Source: Rhodothermales bacterium
Lineage (GTDB): Bacteria; Bacteroidota; Rhodothermia; Rhodothermales; UBA10348
Assembly: GCA_024711125.1 (NCBI GenBank)
Contig: JANJTM010000025.1
Span: forward strand, 62,001-126,000
Direction of reading: 5' to 3'
Length of the DNA: 64,000 nt
Below the pieces are notes generated by a model. That model worked only from the letters and a program-made list of their open reading frames with translations, was not told the origin of the DNA and searched no databases. Of the stretch, positions 42,946-55,470 are shown in pieces; within the stretch, counting starts at the first letter, position 1; each line of letters starts with the position of its first letter. The translations under genes and the position numbers were made by a program.

Positions 42946-44438
42946 TCGGGTGTAGGGGCAGACCGGTCCTGCGCGCGGCGAAGCGGCAGTTCGGGAATGA
43001 ACAGGGTGACGATCCAGGCGCAGGCGACGAGAATCGATACCCCGAGGAAAATGCGACGCATCGCCAGCGCGAACGCCTCTCGAAGGATCTCGGGCGGCGC
43101 GCTTTCCGGAGCGGCGGCCGCGAGCGTGGCGCCGAGAATCGCTCCCATCGCCGCCGCGCCTACGGCACCCCCGATCTGGCGAAAGAACTGGCTCGCGCTG
43201 GTCGCCTGGCCGATCTCGCGCACGTCGACCGAGTTCTGCACCGCGAGCGGGTAGAGCGGAAGGGTGGGGCCGACTCCGATGCCGCACAACAGCATGTACA
43301 TGACCACGCGGCCGTAGGCGATGTCTGCGGGCATCGAGGCGAGGAGAAGCGCCCCTGCGAACAGCAGCAGGCCGCCGCCGAGCATGAAACGCCGATAGTG
43401 CCCGATCCGCGAGACCCATTGTCCGGCGACGGTGGCGCCGGCCACGACTCCGAGCGAAAGGGGTATCAGGCTGATTCCTGCGCTGGTCGACGAGACACCC
43501 ACGACGTTGACGATGAACAGGGGCAGGAAGACGATGAGCCCGAGGAACGCCGCTCCCAGGAGAAAGAGGGCTCCCACCGAGCGCGAGAAGACCGGGTTCC
43601 GGAACAGATCCAGGTTCAGGATCGGGTTTTCGGAGACGAGGCTGCGCCGGACGAACGTCACGAGTCCGACCACGCTGGCCGCCGCAAGACCGAGCGTCAC
43701 GGGATCGTCCCACGGTATGCTGCGGCGGTCGAGCTGCAGCAGGAGGACGAGCGGAACCAGGCCGACCAACAGCAACGCCGCCGACCCCAGGTCCAGCGGG
43801 CGCCGTGGCCCCAGGGGGGGAAGAAGGGGCATGCGGCGAACGATGAACGACATGGCCGTGAGGCCGATGGGCAGGTTCACGAGGAATACCCACCGCCAGC
43901 CGGCCACGCCCGGCACGAGGGCGTCTCCGTGATCGGCCAGGAGACCGCCCACGAGGGGACCGAGCACGCTAGAAATCCCGAATACGGCCCCGACGAGCCC
44001 CTGGTACCGGCCACGTTCGGCCGGGGGAAAGAGGTCGGCAATGACGATGAACGGCAGCGCGAAGAGACCCGCTCCGCCGATGCCCTGTATCGCGCGGAAC
44101 AGGATCAGCTGGTTCATTCCGTCGCCGACTAGCGGCAGGGGACCGAACAGCCCGGCGATTCCGCAGAGGAACGACCCGACCAGGAAGAGGGATACGGCCC
44201 ACAGCTGCACGGTTCTCCGCGCGATCATGTCGGCCAGTTTTCCGTAGATCGGAACCATCGCCGTGGACGCGAGGAGGTAGACGGTCGCGACCCACGAGTA
44301 CCGCTCCACGCCCGCGAGATCGTCCACGATTCGGGGCAGGGCCGTGGCCACGATGGTCTGATCGAGCGCGCCCAGGAAGAGCGCGATGAGCACTCCCAGC
44401 AGGGTGTACCGGACGGCGGGGTCTCTGAGGCCAGGCAT
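42942..44438 (-). CDS. MFS drug exporter, DHA2 (EmrB/QacA) family
   Basis: 498 residues with about 14 transmembrane helices. DHA2 landmarks: GALDQTIVATALPRIVDDLAG in helix 1, YGKLADMIARRTV in the first loop, and GPLVGGLLADH, motif C of antiporters. Members expel toxic organic compounds in exchange for protons. No adaptor (EmrA) or TolC-like gene is adjacent. The gene is divergent from the secreted propeller protein at 44584. Confidence 0.92.
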   Translation of the reverse strand: MPGLRDPAVRYTLLGVLIALFLGALDQTIVATALPRIVDDLAGVERYSWVATVYLLASTAMVPIYGKLADMIARRTVQLWAVSLFLVGSFLCGIAGLFGPLPLVGDGMNQLILFRAIQGIGGAGLFALPFIVIADLFPPAERGRYQGLVGAVFGISSVLGPLVGGLLADHGDALVPGVAGWRWVFLVNLPIGLTAMSFIVRRMPLLPPLGPRRPLDLGSAALLLVGLVPLVLLLQLDRRSIPWDDPVTLGLAAASVVGLVTFVRRSLVSENPILNLDLFRNPVFSRSVGALFLLGAAFLGLIVFLPLFIVNVVGVSSTSAGISLIPLSLGVVAGATVAGQWVSRIGHYRRFMLGGGLLLFAGALLLASMPADIAYGRVVMYMLLCGIGVGPTLPLYPLAVQNSVDVREIGQATSASQFFRQIGGAVGAAAMGAILGATLAAAAPESAPPEILREAFALAMRRIFLGVSILVACAWIVTLFIPELPLRRAQDRSAPTPE

Positions 44439-44583
44439 CTGCGGTCGGTTCGGAACCGGCGAAACCTACGAACTCGGAAGCCGGGTTCCGTCGGCCGGGT
44501 CCCGGGTCCCGGAATCTCCTGCAACAAACGACGGCCGTCGGAAGTTTGCCGCCGCACCCCCAACCAACCTTCACGGAGATCTC

Positions 44584-46929
44584 ATGGAACGGACGCTTCG
44601 TTGCGCCCTGGCGTTGGCCTTTGGCCTGCTCGCCGCTGACGGCGCCCTCGGACAGGCATTCGGCGGCGCGGTTGCCCTCAGCGGCGACCAGGTACTCGCC
44701 GGTTCGGTTGCCAATACGTCGACACCGGGCGAAATCAAGGTCTTCACACGCCTGGCCGACGGGCAATGGGCCGAGTCGCAATCGTTGTCCGCGTCCGACG
44801 CGGCGAACGGGGATCGGTTCGGACGCGCGCTCGCAGCGCAGGGAGACCTCGCGATCGCAGGCGCCACGGCGGCCGACGGGAATCGCGGCGCGGCGTACGT
44901 TCTCGCGCGCTCGGGTGACGGCGCGTGGCGACAGGTTCAGAAGCTGCAGCCGTCCGACGTGGCAGACGGCGACAATTTCGGTCGATCGGTAGCGCTGGAC
45001 GGCAACCTCCTGCTGGTTTCGACGGCCGGGCGGAACGAAGGACGCGGTGCCGTCGCCGTCTTCACCCGGGAAGATGCGGGCCGATTCGGCTTCAAGGGCT
45101 GGCTGGCGGTCGACACGCTGGCAGCCCAGTCGCTGTTCGGTCTGTCTGTCGCGTTGTCCGATGGGCTTGCGGCCGTTTCGGCACCCGGTTCGGGCGCGGT
45201 CTTCGTTTACACGGTCGGAGAGGACGGCACATGGTCGCCGGAAGGCGCGCTGCGTGAGCCCTCGGGCGCGGAGGGCACCAATTTCGGCGCCGCGCTGGCC
45301 GTCCGTGACGGCCTCGTCTACGTCGGCGCACCGACCTTCGACGAGAATCGCGGCGCCGTCCAGGTGTTCGGGCGGACTCCGGAAGGGTGGCAGCCGGTCG
45401 GCCGTCTCCAGCCCTTCGACGGGGAGATGGCCGCCTTCGGCGCCCATCTTGCGTTCGTCGGCGACGAACTCTGGGTCACCGGGGCCATCGCCGCCGGGTT
45501 CAGCGGAGGGGTCTACCGCTACCTTCGGGATGCGGACGGCACGCCCACCGGCGTGCTGCGCTTCGCGTCGGCGCAGTCTGCCGGGGGACGGCAGTTCGGA
45601 ATGGCGGTGGCGGGTGTGGACGGGCGCGTCGTCGCCGGGGCCCCGGGGGATGCGCGAGGTATCGGCGCCGTGGAGATCTACGAGGGCAATGGGCACGGCC
45701 TCGAGCAGGTCGCGCTGTTCGAGGGGGAAGGGCCCAAGCGTCGGGAGTCGATCACGGGAGCGAAGACCCGCTGCACCGACGGCAAGGCCGGCGACTTCTC
45801 GTGCAAGGGCTACGACATGCTCTCTTTCGTCTCGATCGCGGATCTCGGGGGGGGGCGCTCCACGAACCTCAACGACATCTGGGGCTGGACCGACCCCGAA
45901 ACCGGACGGGAATGGGCCCTCGTGGGCCGCACCGACGGCACATCGTTCGTCGACGTGACCGACCCGTCGAATCCGTTCGTGGCGGGTGATCTGCCGCTGA
46001 CACCGGGCGCGCAGCCGGCGGCATGGCGGGACATCAAGGTGTACAAGGATCACGCGTTCATCGTCTCGGACGGCGCGGGTCAGCACGGAATGCAGGTGTT
46101 CGACCTGCGCAGGCTCCGTGACGTCCGGCAGGGGCGGGTGCAGTTCGAACCCACGGCCCTCTACACGCGCATCGCGAGCGCCCACAACGTCGTGATCAAC
46201 GAGGAAACGGGTTTCGCGTACACCGTCGGTAACTCGATGGGCGGCGAGACCTGCGGCGGAGGATACCATATCATCGACGTTCGCGACCCCGCCAACCCGA
46301 CGATGGCCGGCTGCTGGGGCCACGCCGGGACCGGAAACGCGGGCACGGGATATTCGCACGACGCGCAGTGCGTGATCTACCGCGGCCCCGATCCCGATCA
46401 CCAGGGCAAGGAAATCTGCCTCGGCTCGAACGAAACCGCGATCTCGATCGCCGACCTTACCGACAAGGCCAACCCGAAGCCCATCGCCGTCGCCCAGTAC
46501 CCGAACGTAGCGTATACGCACCAGGGTTGGCTGACCGAGGATCAACGGTACTTCTACGTCAACGACGAGTTGGACGAGTCGAGCGGGAAGACCGACCGGA
46601 CGCGGACCCTCGTGTGGGACGTGACCGACCTCGACGAGCCCGAACTGGTGAAGGAATTCAAGGGATCGACGCCGGCCATCGACCACAATCTCTACGTCAA
46701 GGGAGACCTGATGTACCAGTCGAACTATTCGGCCGGTCTGCGCGTGATCGACATTTCCGATCCCGCCAATCCGGTCGAAGTGGGCTGGTTCGACGTCAAC
46801 CCGCTGGGTGACGCCACGGAGTTCACCGGCTCCTGGAGCAACTATCCCTATTTCGGCAGCGGAACGATCATCGTCACCTCCATCGAGCTTGGCCTGTTCG
46901 TGGTGAAGAAGCAGGACCTCGATATCTGA
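44584..46929 (+). CDS. secreted FG-GAP propeller plus LVIVD/choice-of-anchor-B protein
   Basis: 781 residues from ATG 44584, with CGGAG 9 nt upstream. Signal peptide MERTLRCALALAFGLLAADGALGQ. Residues 25-390 are FG-GAP-like blades (AFGGAVALSGDQVLAGS, RFGRALAAQGDLAIAGA, NFGRSVALDGNLLLVS). Residues 400-781 are the choice-of-anchor-B module with LVIVD-type repeats: DLGGGRSTNLNDIWGWTDPET, FVDVTDPSNPFVAG, YHIIDVRDPANPTMAGC, RVIDISDPANPVEVGWFD. In other bacteria this module is followed by various surface anchors; here it ends with FVVKKQDLDI and no T9SS or lipid anchor. It is probably released. Confidence 0.88.
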   Translation: MERTLRCALALAFGLLAADGALGQAFGGAVALSGDQVLAGSVANTSTPGEIKVFTRLADGQWAESQSLSASDAANGDRFGRALAAQGDLAIAGATAADGNRGAAYVLARSGDGAWRQVQKLQPSDVADGDNFGRSVALDGNLLLVSTAGRNEGRGAVAVFTREDAGRFGFKGWLAVDTLAAQSLFGLSVALSDGLAAVSAPGSGAVFVYTVGEDGTWSPEGALREPSGAEGTNFGAALAVRDGLVYVGAPTFDENRGAVQVFGRTPEGWQPVGRLQPFDGEMAAFGAHLAFVGDELWVTGAIAAGFSGGVYRYLRDADGTPTGVLRFASAQSAGGRQFGMAVAGVDGRVVAGAPGDARGIGAVEIYEGNGHGLEQVALFEGEGPKRRESITGAKTRCTDGKAGDFSCKGYDMLSFVSIADLGGGRSTNLNDIWGWTDPETGREWALVGRTDGTSFVDVTDPSNPFVAGDLPLTPGAQPAAWRDIKVYKDHAFIVSDGAGQHGMQVFDLRRLRDVRQGRVQFEPTALYTRIASAHNVVINEETGFAYTVGNSMGGETCGGGYHIIDVRDPANPTMAGCWGHAGTGNAGTGYSHDAQCVIYRGPDPDHQGKEICLGSNETAISIADLTDKANPKPIAVAQYPNVAYTHQGWLTEDQRYFYVNDELDESSGKTDRTRTLVWDVTDLDEPELVKEFKGSTPAIDHNLYVKGDLMYQSNYSAGLRVIDISDPANPVEVGWFDVNPLGDATEFTGSWSNYPYFGSGTIIVTSIELGLFVVKKQDLDI

Positions 46930-46950
46930 ACGCTCCGGGCCCTGATCCGG

Positions 46951-46998
46951 GCCAGCTCCCGTCCGGCCACAGGGTCCGGTGGCCGGGCGGGAGCTGGG
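46951..46998 (+). terminator. long GC-rich hairpin after the choice-of-anchor-B gene
   Basis: CCAGCTCCCGTCCGGCCAC pairs with GTGGCCGGGCGGGAGCTGG across a short loop, with one wobble. No T tract follows, so it may be a factor-assisted terminator or an mRNA-stabilising 3' structure. Confidence 0.5.
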
Positions 46999-47026
46999 CG
47001 TGTGCGCGGGGATCTTAACCCCGGGG

Positions 47027-47068
47027 GCATGGCTGTCGATACCGGGGGAAACCCCTCGACCGCCATGC
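47027..47068. ncRNA. nested stem-loop of unknown role
   Basis: GCATGGC/GCCATGC forms the outer stem, TCGA/TCGA the middle, and GGGG-gaaa-CCCC the inner stem with a GAAA-type loop. All three arms are perfectly paired. Expression and function are unknown; it lies about 190 bp before the rodZ-like gene. Confidence 0.35.
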
Positions 47069-47256
47069 GTCCATCCCTGGGCCTCTCCCTTCGAATCCTG
47101 CCCATGCGTCCGCGGTGGACGCGCCTCGCGTACCTCTGCGGTGAGCAGGACGAGTGGTGGACCGGACTGGCCTGGTACCGCTGAGCCTTCCGGCGACTCG
47201 CATGCCGGAGGGCGGGATCGTACATTACCGGCTCTCAGAAGTCATGTCATGGGCCC

Positions 47257-51750
<4,494 letters not shown>

Positions 51751-51753
51751 CCC

Positions 51754-54045
51754 ATGGCCACCGTTCGAACCCGCGGATCCCTGAAGCGCCGCGGACGCGC
51801 CCCGCGTCTCGACGGCGCAGCCGCGTCCCTCGCCGCTTCCGCCCGCCGTCGCGCTGCACTTCGGAAGATCGCCCTGTTCCTGGGCCTGGTGGTCCTGGCC
51901 GTGCTCGCCTTCGGTCGCTCCGAGGGGGTGTCGGTATCCATCCAGGAGGGAGAGGTCTGGCGGCAGGAAGACGTCAGCGCCCCGTTCGATTTCGCCATCC
52001 GCAAGCCGGACGACGTCCTTCGCGCCGAACGACAGGCAATCCGGGACCTCACGCCCCCCGTCTTCCGCGCGGTGCCCGACGTGCGCGTGAGAAGCGAAGA
52101 GCGCCGGGACAGCCTGCGCGCGCGCCTGACCCGAGCGCTTCGCCTGGCGGCGGCCGGGGCCCCGGCCCGGTCCGTCGATTCGGCGCGCGCCGGTGGGGGG
52201 CTTCCGCTGTCGGCGCGGCAGTGGGAGCTGCTGCAGGAATCCTTCGGTCGGGCCCAGGGTGAGGACGCGGCGCGCCTGGATGCCCGTATCGTCCAGTCGG
52301 CCTACCTCGTCGCGCTGCGACTCGAGGAATCGGGGGTACTGGATGTGCCCATCGATACCGTCCGGGCCCGGTCGATCGTGGTCCGCAACGACGACGCGCG
52401 AAGCGAACACGTCCTGGCGACCTCGGCCGTGCGAGGCCAGGACCAGGTGTTCCGGGAAGCGCGCGAAGCGCTCCTCGCCGAATTCGGTTCGCGTCCGGAT
52501 ACGGTGGCCATGGGCACCGCCGTGGTCGGCCTGCTGCTGGAGCCTTCGCTCCGATACGATCCCCGGGCGACGGCCGACGCCGTACGATCGGCCATGCAGG
52601 GGCTCTCCCCGTCGGAGGGTGCCGTACGGGAGAACGAAGTCATCGTTCGCGAAGGCGACGTGGTAACCGCCGAGATCCTGCGCAAGCTGCGGTCTCTCGA
52701 GGCGGAAGAGAGCGAGCGTCGGGGTGACCGATTCGGACTTGCCGCCCTCGCCGGGCGATTTCTTCTCACGCTCGCGGTCTTCCTCGTCTTCTTCCTGTAT
52801 CTCTACCTGCTGCGGCGCCCGTTGTACGACGACAACCGGATGGTTTTCCTGATGTCCATCCTGTTCGCCGCGGTGATAGGGCTCTACGCGGTGGCGGTGC
52901 GGTTTCCTTCCGTCGACATGTACGTCGTGCCCGTCACGATCGTGGCGTTGCTGCTGACGGTCATCTTCGATTCGCGGGTGGCGATCTTCGGCCTGCTGAC
53001 GCTGGCCCTCCTCGGCGGGCTATACCGCGGAATGGATTTCACGTTCGCGCTGGGCACGCTGTTCGGGGGCAGCCTCGGCGTGTTCAGCGTTCGCGACATT
53101 CGAAACCGCGGGCAGTTCTTCCTGTCGGCCGGACTGGTCTTTCTCGGTTATGCGACCGTGATCGCCGGTGCCTGGCTCGTCGAGGCGTCCTCGACCGAGC
53201 GGTTTCTTTCGGACCTCCTGTTCGCGGGAATCTCGGCGATCCTGCTGCTGCTGGCCTATCCGCTCCTGTGGGTATTCGAAAGGACATTCGACCTGACGAC
53301 CGACCTGACCCTGCTGGAGCTGTCCGATACCAATCGTCCGCTTCTCAAGGAACTGTCCCTGCGCGCACCGGGCACGTTCAACCACGTGCTCCAGGTGGCG
53401 AACCTCGCCGAGGCCGGGGCGTCGGCGATCGGAGCGAACGCGCTGCTTGCCCGGGTCGGCGCGCTGTACCACGACATCGGCAAGATGGTCAAGCCGGAGT
53501 ATTTCGTGGAGAACCAGCGCCTGGCGGCGAATCCCCACGACCAGCTCAAGCCGCACATGAGCGCCCTCATCATCGCGAGCCACGTCAAGGAGGGACTCGA
53601 ACTGGGGCGTCAGTACGGGTTGCCGAAGCGGGTACTCGATTTCATCCCGATGCATCACGGCACCACCCGCATCGAGTACTTCTACCGTCGGGCAAAGGAA
53701 CAGGAGGCGTCCGGAGAGGCGCCGACCCAGGACAGCGAGTTCCGCTATCCCGGGCCCCGGCCGGATTCGAAGGAAACGGCAATCCTGATGCTGGCCGACT
53801 CGATCGAGGCCGCAAGCCGCACCCTGCGTTCGCCCAACCACAAGCGGCTGGAGGCGCTCATCGACTCGATGATCGACGCACGCCTGTCAGACGGGCAGTT
53901 GGACGAGGCCGACCTTACGCTGCGTGACCTGCACACGATCAAGGAAACGTTCCTTTCCATCCTGCTGGGGATCTACCACGTTCGCGTGAGCTACCCCGAC
54001 ACCGAGCCCGACGCCGATTCGGAAGCGGCTCCGGAAGACGCCTGA
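51754..54045 (+). CDS. 7TM HD-domain phosphodiesterase (PgpH-like, c-di-AMP)
   Basis: 763 residues. Basic N terminus, one membrane helix (KIALFLGLVVLAVLAFG), a periplasmic 7TMR-HDED domain (about 60-325), seven transmembrane helices (about 330-520), then a cytoplasmic HD domain. It carries FNHVLQVANLAEAGA, the YHDIGKMVKPEYF metal motif near residue 573, IIASHVKEG, and MHHGTTRIEYFY. PgpH-type enzymes hydrolyse c-di-AMP. It starts 3 nt after the symporter stop, and ATG 51754 is the natural start. Confidence 0.92.
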   Translation: MATVRTRGSLKRRGRAPRLDGAAASLAASARRRAALRKIALFLGLVVLAVLAFGRSEGVSVSIQEGEVWRQEDVSAPFDFAIRKPDDVLRAERQAIRDLTPPVFRAVPDVRVRSEERRDSLRARLTRALRLAAAGAPARSVDSARAGGGLPLSARQWELLQESFGRAQGEDAARLDARIVQSAYLVALRLEESGVLDVPIDTVRARSIVVRNDDARSEHVLATSAVRGQDQVFREAREALLAEFGSRPDTVAMGTAVVGLLLEPSLRYDPRATADAVRSAMQGLSPSEGAVRENEVIVREGDVVTAEILRKLRSLEAEESERRGDRFGLAALAGRFLLTLAVFLVFFLYLYLLRRPLYDDNRMVFLMSILFAAVIGLYAVAVRFPSVDMYVVPVTIVALLLTVIFDSRVAIFGLLTLALLGGLYRGMDFTFALGTLFGGSLGVFSVRDIRNRGQFFLSAGLVFLGYATVIAGAWLVEASSTERFLSDLLFAGISAILLLLAYPLLWVFERTFDLTTDLTLLELSDTNRPLLKELSLRAPGTFNHVLQVANLAEAGASAIGANALLARVGALYHDIGKMVKPEYFVENQRLAANPHDQLKPHMSALIIASHVKEGLELGRQYGLPKRVLDFIPMHHGTTRIEYFYRRAKEQEASGEAPTQDSEFRYPGPRPDSKETAILMLADSIEAASRTLRSPNHKRLEALIDSMIDARLSDGQLDEADLTLRDLHTIKETFLSILLGIYHVRVSYPDTEPDADSEAAPEDA

Positions 54046-54051
54046 CCAGGA

Positions 54052-54972
54052 TCAGCGCGGAAGCAGCAAACGTACGCGCTCGAGTTCGGTCGGAGCGACG
54101 GCCGGGTGAACCGGGTGGTGTATCGGCGCCGAGCCCAGGTGCGCCCGCGCCCGGCGTGCGGCACTGATCGAATACAGAAACACGTCGCATTGCCGAACGA
54201 GCGTACCGATCCTCGCGTCGGCGTCGTCCATGACGGTGGCGATGAGCTGTCCGCCGAAGCCCGTCACCGTGCGCAGTTGTCGACTCAGCGGCCCCACGGC
54301 GTCCTGGTAGCGGACGGCCAACAGTACCGCCTGGTGTTCGAAGAGCCTCGCCGCGGCGGCGCACGCGTCGACCGACAGGGCGACCTGGACTCCGATCACG
54401 TCGGCGCGGGGGAGCCGCTCGATGACGTCCCGCACGCAGTGGAGCGGCGTGAGTGCGTATTCGACCCCGGTCAGCGACCCGGCCTGGACCAGGGTGGCCG
54501 GCTCGACGCTGCGCCCGAATGCCCGGGAGCACTCGGCGGCGAGATACTCCGCCGCCTCGGTGTATTCGTCCACGAACACGATGCGGGTATCCGTATCCTC
54601 GGCCGACTCCAGTTCGAGCTGCTCTTCGAAGAGGTACGAAATCTCCTCTTCGTCGAGTCCCAGCGAAACCAGGCGACGCAGGGCTTCCTGCACCACGGCC
54701 GCACCGGACTCGAGGCGTTCGCTCCGGGGGAGTTCCGCGGTCTCTGCAACCCGGTAGGCAGAGCCGCCGTGGGCGACGATGACCCCGGCGTCGGCGAGCG
54801 CGGCGTAGGCCTTGCGAACCGTGTGGAACGAAACGCCCACCTGGTCGGCAAGCCGGCGCGTGGACGGCATGGACTCCCCGGGCTTGAGGCGTCCGCTGGC
54901 GACGAGGTAGCGGATCTGCTCCTGCAGCTGGTCGTGGAGCGAGCGGGGATCGTTGCGGTTGAGGACGATCAT
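54052..54972 (-). CDS. GntR-family regulator with unrecognised effector domain
   Basis: 306 residues. N-terminal GntR winged helix: DPRSLHDQLQEQIRYLVASGRLKPGESMPSTRRLADQVGVSFHTVRKAYAALADAGVIVAHGGSAYRV. The remaining 230 residues do not match FadR/VanR, UTRA or MocR aminotransferase types by eye; they have alternating alpha/beta character (RIVFVDEYTEAAEYLAAECSRAFG, ADVIGVQVALSVDACAAAARLF, VFLYSISAARRARA). Its start overlaps the preceding membrane-protein gene by 4 nt in the pruA operon, so it may respond to a metabolite of that pathway. It ends 7 nt from the converging PgpH-like gene. Confidence 0.85.
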   Translation of the reverse strand: MIVLNRNDPRSLHDQLQEQIRYLVASGRLKPGESMPSTRRLADQVGVSFHTVRKAYAALADAGVIVAHGGSAYRVAETAELPRSERLESGAAVVQEALRRLVSLGLDEEEISYLFEEQLELESAEDTDTRIVFVDEYTEAAEYLAAECSRAFGRSVEPATLVQAGSLTGVEYALTPLHCVRDVIERLPRADVIGVQVALSVDACAAAARLFEHQAVLLAVRYQDAVGPLSRQLRTVTGFGGQLIATVMDDADARIGTLVRQCDVFLYSISAARRARAHLGSAPIHHPVHPAVAPTELERVRLLLPR

Positions 54973-55469
54973 CGGGCCGCACCGGGGCCTGTCGGGTGCG
55001 ATTCGAGCCGCGCCCGCACCTCGAAACCGTGCATCGAGCGGGCTTCTTCGAGCCGTCGCACCAGGGAGTCGGGTTCAGGAAAGTCCGAGGCGGACAGTCG
55101 GACCGTGTCGAGCCCCAGCGTGACCAGGATCCGGTCACCGTCGCGCCGAACGTCGAGTACCGACGCTCCGGGTCCGGCGGGGCGCCCGATCGCCACCTCC
55201 CAGGACGAACGAACGGTCACCGAGGACCCGACTATGCGTACCTCGACGACCGTTCCGCGAAGCGTCTGCCGCGCCCAGAACCAGGCAACCGCCGCAGCCG
55301 CCGGGGTGGACGCGAGGAGGAACGGCAGGGGATCGCGGCCGCCCAACATCATCACCGATGCCGCAATCATGAGCGGCAGCATGCAGACGGCCAGGGGCCT
55401 GCCGATGGCCAGGCCCGCCAGCACCGTAGCCGAAACCTCGGGATAGCGCGAGCTTCGGAACCGGTGCAC
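54969..55469 (-). CDS. membrane protein with PH-like beta domain
   Basis: 166 residues. Two transmembrane helices (AVCMLPLMIAASVMML and PLPFLLASTPAAAAVAWFWA) precede a beta-rich cytoplasmic domain (RGTVVEVRIVGSSVTVRSSWEVAIG, VLDVRRDGDRILVTLGLDTVRLSASDFPE), reminiscent of bacterial PH domains. Function unknown. It lies between pruA (1 nt upstream) and the GntR gene (4-nt overlap), so all three share one transcript. Confidence 0.65.
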   Translation of the reverse strand: MHRFRSSRYPEVSATVLAGLAIGRPLAVCMLPLMIAASVMMLGGRDPLPFLLASTPAAAAVAWFWARQTLRGTVVEVRIVGSSVTVRSSWEVAIGRPAGPGASVLDVRRDGDRILVTLGLDTVRLSASDFPEPDSLVRRLEEARSMHGFEVRARLESHPTGPGAAR

Positions 55470-55470
55470 G

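Larger units (their letters stand above)
46930..47256. other. structured intergenic region upstream of rodZ-like gene
   Basis: 327 bp with no credible coding frame but at least three strong stem-loops. These are a long hairpin at 46951-46998, a smaller one around 47007-47024 (CGGGGATCTTAACCCCG) and a nested hairpin at 47027-47068. A transcript leader or a small RNA is possible. Confidence 0.4.
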
